In this document: in pieces, positions 12,149 to 25,500 of the stretch | Layout of the letters: the number at the start of each line of letters is the position of its first letter | Numbering within the stretch: position 1 is the stretch's first letter | Assembly: GCF_963662255.1 (NCBI RefSeq) | Contig: NC_085046.1 | Coordinates: 45,833,797-45,897,796 of the forward strand | DNA: 64,000 nt | Reading direction: 5' to 3' | DNA from: Cinclus cinclus | Taxonomy: Eukaryota > Chordata > Aves > Passeriformes > Cinclidae | Notes under the pieces: model-generated | Databases searched by the model: none | What the model was told of the DNA's origin: nothing | Seen by the model: the letters and a program-made list of their open reading frames with translations, nothing else | Program-made: the position numbers and the translations under genes

Positions 12149-15100
12149 CCGCGGGAGGACCGAGTAAGTCCTCCGCAGTCCCGGCGAGTTTCCAGGGGGC
12201 CACCTCAAAAAAACAACGTGGAAACCTGCTTGTGATGGCAGATTTTGTGAATAAAACCATAAAGTGAGAAGGCAGTCAGAGAGGTGAAGCCTGTTGGGTG
12301 AAAAGTGACTTGTTAAGATGGATGATGTTGATCCTACGGGGACTTGTCAGGGTCACCTGCTGAGTCTGGGTGGCTCAGCCCGAGACAGGGCAAACATTGC
12401 ACCAAGGTGTGCCCGAGATCCATAACCAAATAGCAGGGAGACAGCAGTCAGGGGAAACAGACACCAAATTATCCCCCTGGGCCTGGTGGAGCTGCTCAGG
12501 GGGGCCCTGGGCCATCCATGCGGGGAGTAGAGACATTGAGCCTGACCTTCCACCCAGCCTGGCCCAGGGGTGCTTGCCTTTGCCAGCAGCACAGAGAGCT
12601 GCAGAAGGGGATATTTGATGCAGTGTGATAAAGAAGGAGTAAGTTACCTTTGTGACAATAACTTCCCAGTAGATACGCACTGTGAAGTGCTACTACAGCC
12701 TGATGGGATGCCCTTGAGTTCAACAGCTCTTAAGTAGAAAAACTATGACTAACTGGGCAATTAGCAACAGATATTTAATATGAACTATATTCAGAGATTC
12801 CAGAAGCTCTGTTTCTATCTGCATTGAAGCCCTTATTTAAATGTAATTCTCTAGAACCTGAAAGTACTTGACCCTTTTTTTCCTGCATGAGCTGACTTCC
12901 CAGCTGGTGGTGTTCATGTGTATTTGTGCTAGTGAGACCTTTTACAAGTGCTCCTGTTCTCTGCTTTTGCCTCCCCATCATTATTTATCTGGTAAAGAAA
13001 CTCATGTCAGCAGGGTAAAGTTGTTTGATTTGATTTCTGGTGACAGCTCAGTTTTTGAAAGAAACTTTTGCATATACAGATTGATTAAAAACTGGCAATA
13101 CTGGAATAACAGGCATGGTTATTGGTAATTAAAACTTACGATTTTTTTGTTTTCAGCCTGATTAAAATTACAGGAGAATATAAAGGAATGAAATCTGAAC
13201 AGTTGTGCTCTGCTGGGGAGATAGGCAGTATTGGGTTGGAGTCTGGTCAGCTGCTAGTGCTAAATTGGAGTTGTTATTTAATATCAGAATGAAGATAAGT
13301 AAAATCACAATGTGTAAAGAGCTCTGGAATGCCTTTCCACATGTGCAGACTCCCAAGGGGCAGCTGCAGCCTCTCTGCATCCTTGCAACAATTAACAGAA
13401 TGCAATAGCTTTGCCTGCAGGGTTACCCACACTTGACATCCCTTCTCTTGGGCTAATTTGATGGGTAAGGTGTGCCCACGAAGGGAAGCAAGCTGATGAG
13501 TGGGTTACTGGGAATAGGGCTTGACTTAGGAGTTGGTGGCTGGTCAGTGGGTGGGTCAGCTGGGCTGTGTTCACACTACCAGTGAAGTCACCATCTAGGG
13601 GACAAATTTAAACTACAACCTTAAACTCGATAATACTTCCATTTTTGCAAGGCTGGGAAGGATTTAAGGGGCTGGAGGCATTTGTAACCACCTGGAAAAC
13701 ATAAAATGGTTTCTTGGAGATGGGCCTTCCTCTTTTAGACATAAGGGGAAGCAGTGCCAGAAGGCACTTACTCTTGTTCTTCTCTCAGGTGAGTTAGCAG
13801 AAATATCCACCCAATTAAGTAAGTAGTTAGGAGTGCCTGTCCAAAGTACTGTTCTAATTTAGAAGGAGAAGTAGTCTGTGCCCTAGTAATTCCCATTCAC
13901 ATTTTGTTTCCCTCATCTCTGAAGTGAAGGGCCTGGGGATGGTGTAGCAGACATGTGGAATAAAATGTTGACTTTTTTTTCCTTTTTCACCTTCATTTCT
14001 CTCCTTTTCACTCTGGTAGAGAATGCCTTGGTAATCTTAGGAAGAAGCATCCACATGAATTTCTCCAGAGGCAGGTCTGGCTGCCACATGCTTGACTTTT
14101 CACAGGGAGACAAAACGGTTGCTTATTTTGAGCCATCACCTACTCACTCACAATTGAATATTTAAAAAAAATATTTTGGCTACTTAGCCAGTGTCTTTGT
14201 GTTCACTAGCACTCCTACGGACACCTTCTATTGTGCCTGCTGCTACAATAACCTGTTTAGGTGCTTTGTATATCTGCTTTTTCAGACATAAGGATCAACA
14301 GATTGAGACAGAAGAATGGTTCATCTGGGCATATATCTTGTCTCCTGCAGTTCCTATAAGGAGGTGTTAATTTAATATTCCTCCTAACACAATATATGAA
14401 GTTTTAAAACAGTTTCTTCAGTCGTCTGTAAGAGATGCTGAGGCCAGGAAATGTGGTGATTAAAAAGCATAGTAAAACTATCAATTACAAAACCTTGGGT
14501 AGGCCAGGTTGACTTATCCCTGAAGCATTACAAAGAGCCCCATCATGCAGTTAGCAGAAATCAGAGGGTCAAAGGCATTTTGGGTTGGATATAGTTAGAA
14601 GAAATGCCACAGGTTTGGCTTTAGGCCATCTCACTCCTCTGAGAGAGCACAGTGGAAGGTAGAGAAGGCCAGTGCAGTCTCATGCAGCAGAAGCTACAGG
14701 CTCTCTTCAGGATGCAGAGGGACACTGGCTTGATTTAGAAGTAGAAAAGGTGCCTGAAGTGTTAGGGCAGATGAACAATGTAATTTGTTATTTACTAAAT
14801 ATTTAATCATGCATTTGGGTTATATATTTTTTTTTTGCTCCACTCCTGCTGTAACCTGTTCTTTCAGTGCACACACTCAACCCTTGTTTTCTCTTGCTGG
14901 TAAAGTTGCTTCTGACTGATGTGGCACATATTTACTGTACAGTGGTGTCCCTTCAACTGGGATATTATGATGCTCTTAATAATTACCAGCTTTCCAATGG
15001 GCTACTGAGGTGTAGCCAGGGCATGGTGGTAAGCTCCTTCCTGAGTCACTTACAGAGATGACATTTCAAGAACGAGGAGAGGAAGAAGTGTCTTCCAGTA

Positions 15101-18100
15101 ACTAGCACTAACTGAGAAAACTGTGGCATATGGCATGATTTGAAAAGCACTTATGCTTTTAGAGAACGTGACATACAGATGTTGGATTAGCATTAAATAG
15201 CTACAAATAAAAACTGGATAAACATGACAAGTTCTGGGAGCTTGCATCCTGTGAGCAGAGCATTATCTCATGTGGAAGGAGCAGGATGAAAAGTTCTTTA
15301 TGAGCTTTGAGTTTAGCTGTGGGTGATGGAGTACATTATTTGTAGCTTTTACAAATGGGATAAATGATTTTCTGTTACTTCAGTGATACTTTTAATGATG
15401 AAAAATTTTGGGAAGTGGGGAAGGTCCGTGACTTGACTCAGCTACAGCTCTATCCTTGGACTGGTAACATTTCTGGGGAAAATGGGCATTTGGCCAGCCA
15501 AGCTTAAGTATGAGCTCACCTTCCACTGGGACTGCCTGTCCTGCTTTCTTGAAAAGCATCTGTATGAAGTACTTATTCATAGTGCTCTTTCCTTGGTTGT
15601 GGCTTGTCCTGTTGGAGACAAAAAAGGAAGTTTGATCTGGCTTCACACCTTATCCTTTCTCCCCACATGAAGGCAGGCAAAGAACCAGCAGGAGAGCAGC
15701 AAAATACATTTCAAGCTGGAACATTTTATCTCTATGCATTTTCCCAGGAAGTGTGGCTTTTCCCTTTTCTTGCACAGTATTTTCATGGTACTCAGTGTGG
15801 TCCATTCATCTGATATCCTTGAGAACTGTCAAAAATAGAACACTCATGTGAGTTGCGGCATTTATTTACCTTCCCCTGAAACATGGAAAATTCTCAAAAC
15901 ACAGGAAATGTATTAGAAGAATGAATCATTATACTGAGGATTTTTGGTGAAAGAATGGTTACTTTCCCCTGCTGCAGTTCCTCCTGCAATTCAGACCATT
16001 AGGAACAGTAGCAGAGGTGTATTTAGCCAAGCATGGAAAAAACAGCACAAATGTGCTCATCTTTCTCTGTTGGTAGAAAGCACATAATTTCTGTGTAATT
16101 TGCAATGGTGGAAAGGTAACTGAGAGATGTCCCAAGCTATGTGGTACTGAGCTGGAGGGGAGGCAGGAGATGAACAGGCAGAAGTGCATTTACTTGGGAA
16201 GCTGAATGCGATTTGATAGAAGTCATAGTGAAGCAGCCAGAGAGAGAAGTGGCTTCTTATGTTCTCAAGTAGGAATTCCCTCCCCAGACTCAGATGTCTG
16301 AAAACTTTGTTGGCTAATGAGAGCAAGAGACTTTCTTTTTGATGTCATGAGACTAGGAGAGCCTAAATACATCACTAGTAGAAATGTATGAGTTGGAATA
16401 AAATAAGAATTAATTGCACCTTGGAGCAAAATAAACTACTGTGAGACACAGGCGGTCTTAGTGATTATTTCATGCTGGGTGAAGCCAGCAGTGCCTGGGA
16501 GGCATTGGAATGGGGTATTTTACAGGCCAGAAAGGTTCATGATAAGCACTAGGTGGTGTTTCTCTTCCACCTGACACTACTCTTTCTGGAACATGGTTTG
16601 CATTCTCTGATGGGATTGACATGACACTCAAGATCTGCTCTAGGACTTTGAATATCCAAATACTAGAATTATAATTGTGTCTTAACCAACATCCTTCAAT
16701 TGTGGTAGTGCTTCCCTCTGCATGATGCAGGGTGTATGTGACATGGTTATCTGTGTCTAAGGGGCTTCCAGATCTTCCACAGTGCTTCAGAGCGGGCCCC
16801 AGACAGTTTGGAAACAATGGCTTTGGCTGTGCATGAGACAGCTGATTGATAACTTATTTAATTACTGCATGGAAAACAACTTTAAGCTTTAAGAACCAAG
16901 CCAGGTGTTATCTTCTTTAGGAAAGAAGTAGTTTGAGGTAATCACATTGTTATTATCCAACATATATGCAGTACTGGTCATGCTGAAAAGTCATACAGAA
17001 TATTCTCCTAGGTCTTGTTTCCTCTCAGGTTCTTTTCTGGCTCATTCACAAGAAACTTGTAATAAAAATAATTGTGCTTGAAGCTGCAATATACTCAAGT
17101 TAGCTGTTGATATATAAAGGAATCTAGCCATGGTAACACAAACCATTGCATGGGCTAATTTACACTGTGGACAAACTTGACTGTGGCGAAGGTACTTAGT
17201 GAGGGAGCAGATACTTGTATAGTATGCAGATGAGCCTGTGGGAGAGCATTTTTCTTTGTGAAAGGAGACCTGGGCAAATGACACATGTTCACTTTGCCAG
17301 CAGCTGTGCTGGTTAAAATGTAACCATCCCCAGATGCTTGATATTCCCATTTTGCATGTGTTTCTGTCTCCTGAGTTCTGCCAGTGGAAGTGAGCCAGAA
17401 AGCACTTGCTAAACAGGCAAAATCAGCTGCATAAGCTCAAGCAGCTGGTATTGGTGTCTTGAGATAACCTGACCACCTTTTTCTGAAGCTGTTAGACTTG
17501 GCAATCCTCCAAGTACAGGAGAGCCTCCAGCTGGCAATGTTAAGATCTGGAAGGCAACCATCAGCTGGTGGTCTTAGAATCACAGCTGAAACCCTTATTC
17601 TTGTGTTGGTCAGGAATGAGGTAAATGTTTTATACCCTCTTCATGGACCTTACATTTTTGAATTGGTGGAGGTTTTGTTCAGGTAATGAATCTCACACAG
17701 GGCTTCTCCAATTTATTTCCTGATTTTAGGTCTGTCTGTAAGTTTAAAATTCAGTTCTTTACTTCCATCACTCAAAGCAAAACTGAAAGGAGAATCCTAA
17801 GCTGGGCCAGCACTGAGTGTGGAAGACTTTGTAGTGATGGGGCCTTGGAGAGGCTGAATTTTTCTTGCAGTGTTTGACATTATGAATTCTTACCTGAGTG
17901 AAACATGATCCAAACTCACCTACACCCAGCCTCCCCTCCAGCAGAGTGGATTGGTGGCTCCTGGAAGAGTGGGCAGAAAGTTGACAGCTCATGGTTCATC
18001 ACTGTGGGCATTTGGAATTTCTCAATAGAATTCTGCTGTGTACAGGGAAAGTGTTTTTCTAACTAAACTTAAGAGATTCTGGCCACCTCTCTGAAGCTGT

Positions 18101-19514
18101 CTACCCATCCTGCCTAACTTGACTCCTGGGGAACAAGCAGCTGAGTGAAAGTAAACAAGGTCTGTTGTGGCATCAGAGAGAGAGGGCTAAGCTGGGGCTG
18201 GCTCCAGCACAGAGAGGAAAGAGGTGAGCATTATGGCATTATAATTGGTGCTAAAGTCGTGTAAAGCAGGAAAAAAGGAAGAAAAAAGAAGTGTAATTCA
18301 GACCTGTCTTGATTTAATGAGATTCTTATGGAATGGAGGAGTCTGTTAGAATTTGCCAGAATAAAAGCAAAGGGGGGAAAAACGGAAAAAGCACAGTTAC
18401 CAAGTTAGAAGTGTGTGTAACAATTGCATGAGAAGTCCAGAGTTTGCCTCAGATGCAATAATGGCCTCATTCTGTAGAGTGATAATGTGACTGATTATTC
18501 TTCCTTGCTTCCTCTTAGAAAGAAGGGAGGAAAAAGAAAAAGAGAGAATAGCAATACATCTCCTGTTTCTAATGCTGATATGCAATCTAAAGGGATTTGA
18601 GCCAACTTGGAGTGCTCTTTGAAACCAGCACTAAAATTAATTAGTAACATTTGAGAGGGCTACAGATAGGAGGGTTAATACAGAGAAGATTTCATTTAGT
18701 TTTGAAGAGGAGCCCTTCCTAAACAAGTGTTTCACATTTGGGTAGAGGATGAAATTGCTAAATAATCCCTTTCTCTGTACATCTATTTTGGTTGCTCCCA
18801 ATTGTTTGAAACAGAAGTGAGTTGAGGGCAAAGGTCTCGCAAATTGTAGTGCTGTTATGTAGAGCAATGCATGTTCTTCTGTGACTTCACTTTAATGAAA
18901 ATTCTCTTGCTTCTGGTACATACACTTACATAAATGACATGGAAAGAATAGACAGGGATGTTTGAGGGATGTTTCCGGTAGGAATTTTGCTTCATCCTTA
19001 TTTTGCTGTTTCTTCTTCCTTTATGTGTAAGGAATAAGCTGTGTCATGCCTGTGCCAAATCAAGAGCACTATATTGCCTATTCAAGGACACGTCTCTTGC
19101 TTATGCAGCCTCAAGAACACCTGGGACACAGTGGACACCCTTCCTTGAAAAACAGAGTAATTTCTAAATAGATTTTGGGTTGTTTTTCCTCTTTGCATAG
19201 GTCTTAATTAGTGCTGGGGAAGACAGTTTCTGCTTACAAATTACCATCTGAACAACCTTATTGCATTATTTTTACAGCGGCCTTGGGAGAAATGGAGGTC
19301 TCAAAGTTGAAAATTACCTTTTTGTCTAATCCTGTTTTCTCAATACTAACCAGGGTTTGCAAGTGCGCGGGATTTGGCAGAGCTGCGCTCACACTTACAA
19401 AATGGTCAAACAGACCTTTTTCTGCAATCTGAAAAAGCATGAGAGAAAAAACATTTTCTCCTAAAGAAATCATAAAGATATCTTGAAAATAAAGTCTCTG
19501 CAGTCTTTGAACTG

Positions 19515-19531
19515 CAAAAAAAAAAAAAAAA
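19515..19531. repeat. Poly(A) run, 17 bases
   Basis: An uninterrupted run of 17 A in the long intron. I see no recognisable retrogene upstream of it. Confidence 0.9.
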
Positions 19532-22500
19532 GATCTTGCTAATCAGACTTCTCTGGTGTTACTGAAAAAATACAAACCTAATGTCAGTTAGAATAACTTT
19601 TTTTTTACATTATATCCATGGTCATAAATAAGAGTTCAGGAATATTAAACATAGCCAGTGGAAAAAGTGCTTTTCATCCATAGAAAATAAGAAAATAGAA
19701 AGCCCTTAGCAAAGGCTGCTGTAGAATCAGTTTAATTTGGACACAGAATTGCAGAGACCTCATGCAGACCTTACTTGGCAACTCTTACTTTCTTCAATCT
19801 TCTGTTTCTATCATTACTATTTTTAGCCCCATCTGTAAAAATATGTTTTTGCCAAGGAGCAAAGGCAGGATAAATTGCAGAAAACTTGTAAGCAAACATG
19901 GAGACCAAAAAGCTTACAGGACAGTCCCAGTTGCAGTTTTATTAAGTTGCTTTTCATTTGTTCCTTGGCTTGGTGTTACCTATTTAGATCATAAGGCTGC
20001 CCAGGGAAGAACTTGGTCTTTAAGGTTTGCTTATGCTTACAGTCTGCAGCACATTGTTTGTACTTCTGTAAATAAATTACTTACAGGAGAAGTTACAGGA
20101 GAAGATCTGCACTGCCCCACTGCAAGGAAAACTGGGAATATTTTAAGTAATCTAGTAATAGCACTTTGTACAATGTGCCCCTATAATGGATGTGGGCAGC
20201 CTCATGTTCTCAGCTCATGGTCTGCTCTTTCTGAGATGTATTGCTTGGCACACTGCCATGCTGAGAGGTCAGTGTGGCCTGCAGGCAATCCAGAAGCAAT
20301 GTCTCATCTCTGGCTAGCTCAAATTGTTGAATTATAGAGATTTGTCAGTACCTTTCTCTGCAACAATGCTGGAGAGGTCTTACTGTAACTGAAATGTTTA
20401 GGATAACAACCTGAGCATCGTCTGAATAAAATATAGCTGGCTGTGGAGAGCAGTTACCAGCTGGAAACAGCTTTTGGTTATTCAACAGAGGCATTTTATG
20501 TGCATCTGAATAGAGCACCTGGCTGCCTGCTGTTGTGCCAGGAAGGTATCGATCTTCAGTAGTAAACCCTTTATCATGTCCGCAAGTGCTATGAGAATGT
20601 CTTGGATAATCACTGGGGATGATGTGGTATGGGTTAGTGACATGTAGATGGATTTTGCCCAGAGGGATTTTTTAGCATGCCTGGTCGATTCTTTCAGGAG
20701 CTCTAATTTGTTCCAACTGGTCACTAATTGTAAGATGGCTTATCATGAGCTGCTGAGGGTTAGCAGACACCTTCTAATTACTGTTTGTTCATATGTCTGT
20801 TCATGGTTTGATTGTACAGAATTATCCTTGAGTGATGTTTTCTGTTGGAATGCATTTCTTTGTGAGGCAATGTGAGTACTGCAGAGCTCTTCAGTGATGT
20901 AGGAAGTGTTATTTGTGCATTTGTAGGGAGTAAGGTATGGGGCTTCATCTGCTGTATCTGCTAATGGTACTATGTAAATGATTAAAAGAATAACAATTAC
21001 TGTACTAAATACATGCAAATGAATTAAAAAATGGTATCTGGGTGGGCCAGAAGGCTGGACTCCTTCAATTCAGTAGAAAATTTAGCTGTGTGGAGTTTTT
21101 TTTTTGTTGTATTTTAGTTTGTTTTGCCCTGTTTTTTTTTTTTTTTAATAACTTTTAATATCCAGTAACTCCAGGAGCTACATAGAGTATTTTTGTACTG
21201 CATCTTTGTAACTTTAGCAAATACTGATTCACAGAAATGGAATAGTCAGGTGGGAAATTCCTGTCAGGAAAGTGCAAGCCTTCCTCATTTCATGGGGAAT
21301 GGGCAGTGGAAAATGCTCTTTATGTCTAATCGGACCTAACACGTGTAGCACCAGTGACATGCTTATAGAAGTGTCAGGCCTTGGGACCAGTAATTTACAC
21401 CCATGTTTTCAGATTCTCTGTACAAAAAATAAGAAACTCTTGCTGTGGATGAAAAATGATGTGTGAATCTGTAAGACTAGGCTGAAAAGAAGCAGATGCT
21501 GACATTTCTAGAATTAATATTTTTGCTTTAAAGATGCATCTCTTATCAGTCTCCACTTTAAAAGAGTAGAGGAGCACTTATCTAAAAAAACATGGCAGCT
21601 GTTTCTTATGATGGGTCTGTTTTTTAAATAGTAAGAGAATGTACCATTTTCAAAGGTATAGTGGAATTAATATTAATATACAATGATAGTTTGGTGTGTG
21701 TAGCTATTCTCTGCTGTAGAATACTTTCAAATGACACTTTTTCTCATAATCAGAGAACCACCCTGCATGAATAGAGGGAAAGTTAATAACTGAAAGTGTG
21801 TGCAACTGAGAGCACTGCAAATGCTGAAAACTTGCTGAGAATTCTGCATTGTAATCTTAGGAGCATGTTAAATAAAATTAAGAGTAGGGGAAAAAAAGTC
21901 AACAACTTTTGGAGAAGTAAATTATCAAAGCTCTCTGCTTAAGGACAATGGTTGCAATATAAATAATTCACATTTTTTTCAAATGTTGTAGCTTGGCCAA
22001 TTCACATATATTTTTCTAGTACTTCAATGAATCCTAAATAAATAATAATGTATGTTTCTGTTTCCTGTGAGAGTCTTTAATGAGTTACTTTACACTGATT
22101 TTAAAATCATTTAACATCATTAGACAGGTACAAAGGAGAGTTAACATGGCCAAGGAGACACCTGCACTTATAACCAGATCCAGATTTTATTTGCTTGCTT
22201 ATTATCTCTTTGAGGGAGTAATAATGGTTTTTGATGATGAGGCACTAAATCAAGTATAAGTTTGCACTATAATTTGCATTTCCAATTGCGTGTGATGTGA
22301 CCCCATTTCTTAGTATTAATGTAAGTATTTCTGAAATTCAGAAGAAAGATCTTCCTGTGTGAGAAATCCCAGATGTGAAAAATTCTTCTTGGGGTACATG
22401 CCCCTTTCACATGCTTCTGGATACATACTCCTTCTTTCTAGAAAACCTCATGGTTCATATGGTTCTTTTCATTTTTGCCTGCTCTGTATTTCTATTTTGA

Positions 22501-25500
22501 AGTGCTCTGGTTAGCAGGACATTATTGGAAAGTAAAGTACAAGTGTTTCCACCTATTCTTTTTGAATGAAGTTGGCATGCGCTGTGGCCTTGCAAGGAAT
22601 TTAGGTATGGCCATCTACTTTGGGAATGTCACATGAGCTTGGAGATAAATTCCAAGCTGGTTACCTTGCTGAAATGGGGCTGACCCAGACCAAGAAGAGC
22701 AGCAGGCCTTTATGCAAGAGCCAAAAGAGCCGGTCTGCTCAAAATATAGCCAAGTCTGGTGTGCTAGAAATGCCTAAATGGCACCATATTGCTGTAGAGG
22801 CTTCACCATACCTAAGGGGTAAGATTCTCTGTGAAAATTGCCATCTGGATATCAGCCTTTTACAGATGCTTTGCTGCCAATGAGAAGCTGTTAATTAGCA
22901 ACAGGATCCCTTCCATAAAGCAATAGCAATAGCTAGATATGAACTTTACTGTGAAAAAACTGGAAACAAAGACTTGGAACGTCTGAATGTCTGTGTGCCA
23001 TGGTGGGGTGTAAAGGAGGAATGGATTTCTTAGGGTTTCTTCCACCCTCTTCCCATGCATGTGCAGATTGTTTGCAAGCTAGGAATAAGAGGAAAAAAGC
23101 CCTGTTATTCTATCAGTCTTGCTAGCCACGATGGGAACTGCCAGCATTTGCTGCTGATACTTCTCTAAGTCATTACCCCTGGAGGAAGGAGGAAGTGGCA
23201 GAGTAACTCTGACTTGTAAATGATTCCTAATCAAAATTCTTCCCAAGGCTATTTGTGGAGAGCTGCAGATTTCTCAGCACCTCTTGCTCAGGCTTGTGTT
23301 TAAGACTAAAACATGTTACTTTACCTTGATCACAAACCAGAGTGTGCCCTACCCTGGAGTAGAGTCAAGTCACATCTTTAGGGATGTAGGTACTACAAAG
23401 CAGTGGAATGATGCATAGTGGTATTACAGAAGTTGCTGTAGATAGGTGCCACTGGTTGACAATGAGTCTAATCCTATACCACTTTAGGTAGTTTGAAGCT
23501 ACCCCATGACTATTTCACTGTAGGAACAGTTTCATAACCTACTGGTTTCATAAAAGTAGCCTAGTTTTCCTAAAACTTTATTTTCCAAGAAATCCTCGGA
23601 TTGAGCTGCAGTTTGCCACTTTCTCTTGCAGTTTACCTCTTTCTCACATAACACTTTCAGGTCTATATTTAACTCACTTAACCTAGGCTAAGTGCCTAGG
23701 ACAAACAGGATCTCCTGTTAATGAAAACCTTTGATGGATGCATTAAGGTAGCAATGTGTATGTAATCCTGTATCTCCTGAGGTTACCTCACCAGTATACT
23801 TGGAGCATAACATTGAAGGAGTGTAGATGCGTGTATAAAGGTCCTGTAAAAAGCTAGAAGTAGTGTCCTTACTACTACTATGACAGTATGGTTTATTTTA
23901 CCATGGATGTTCTACAGACACCAGTGTGCTTTATCATCAGATCTTGAGGCAAGGTCATCCAAAAACTGTAGAAATAACTGGTGAAGGATTAAGTCTCAAC
24001 CTCCCCAGTACCTCACTGCCCTGAATCACAGAAGGTTATTTGTTCTCTTTTCTTGTGAATGGATCAGTGACTTGATGTGAACAATTCTGGTAGGTTTTGA
24101 CCTAGTAACAAATTTTCAAAGTTAAGGTGTGTAGGTACCTCCTTCTAAATTGCGTGAATTTTGCTCTTCCAAGAATAAACCTAATTGGTTTTACTCATTT
24201 GCATCCCAAAACCTGAAGTTTGAAACCATTTGATGAAATGATGTTCATATTGTCTACAAGAAAGTATCTGCTGAATAGAAAGTCTTTACTTTGTATATAA
24301 ATGCCAGATGTCAGAATTTGTGCATTTGGAGATTTAATTCACTCAAGTCTTGAAATTTATTCCTTCAGATAACTTAAGGGGAATTATTTAAAAATATTTG
24401 CTCTAGGGCAAAGCTGTGTGGATATATCTGTAAGTTTCTGGTGTGACCAAGTATTTTAAAGAATGATGATGAAGTGAGAGTCAGAATTGTCACCTTTCTC
24501 AGGGACACAATGGTACTAGTATTCTGTGTGTGTGAGAAACACACTGGGGACCCTGGAGGGATTTAATAACTGTATCTCTGTGGACAAACTGTTGAGAAGG
24601 AAAAGCTGCTCTCAGAAGGGAGGTCAGTACTGCACTGTAATGTGCGAGTTGGAAGTGGGGGTGAAGAGTGCTGTTGATAGTTGCCAAAGTGTGGGGTTTA
24701 TAGGAGTACCACTTACTATAGGATGTAGTGAGAAAAGCTCATCAGGTACTATCACAAAGTTTATGCTCTAGAAAAAGAAGCCAAAAAAAGCAAGAAAACC
24801 CCAAACCTTTGTGCAAGTTTATCTTATGAAAAGCAAGTGATGTTAGTATAAATACATTGTGGCAGTGGCTATCATTTTGCAGGCATTGAGTGAGGACTTT
24901 GAAACGTTATACAAATGCACTGGTGGTGTATACACAACTGTACACCCACTGGACTGTGCTTCATGTGTTCTTGATGCCAATGAAAACAAAGCAGGCTCTA
25001 ACCGATTCAGGGGAAAAGTCATGGCTGAGAGAAGCCAGGACCTGTTTTACAGAGCTACCGCTTTGCTTCTAATAACTGAAGTTAGGAAAGTCGCTTTGAT
25101 TTAACCCTAACTTTCTTATTATCTGGGATAGGACATGGATAATCTGAAGAAGATTGTTAGTATTTTTAGTAGTTTTTCTGGCCACAGAGTTCCCATCTTA
25201 TCATGTTTTATTGCAATTTTCCATAGAAACAGTTCTTTTTAGAAGAGAAACAATCATATGGCTCACAGCAAAGCTTCCATAGTCACTGGAGACATCTGGT
25301 GCAACAATTAAATTAATCATTAATAGCTGAACTCCATTCTGTAGTGGTGTGGCAGAATCGTTTCCTTGCCAATGTCTTTGCTTTCCATCTGCTGTCCCTA
25401 CAAAGCTGCTGCTCTTTACCCACAAGGTGGTTAAAGTTTCTGCAGTGTGCAGCTGCCTTCCTGGTCCATTCCTGCCTAAGTGATTATTTTTCATTTTTCA

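Larger units (their letters stand above)
11820..12200. promoter_or_regulatory. Intronic CpG island
   Basis: CpG dinucleotides are dense over about 380 bases and peak at 12060-12165, where the sequence is mostly G and C. It includes GGCGCGTTCCCGCCGGGCGC, and consensus-like splice donors follow CpG-rich sequence (AAGGTGAGC at 12051-12059 and GAGTAAGTCC near 12162-12171). That arrangement could be an alternative first exon, a lncRNA start or simply a GC-rich relic. No protein of a known family starts here, and BMPER is not known to me to begin in this intron. Confidence 0.5.

Noticed and set aside
11785..12260. Six overlapping frames of 94-144 codons in the CpG island
   Set aside because: Stops are rare because of base composition, and no frame shows protein-like character over the others.
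19762..20337. Plus-strand open frame of 191 codons in the long intron
   Set aside because: It is the longest uninterrupted frame outside repeats and exons apart from a 213-codon frame inside the LTR block. I see no domain or family motif, no promoter or splice context, and it lies inside an intron. A frame of this length is possible by chance in 64 kb on two strands.
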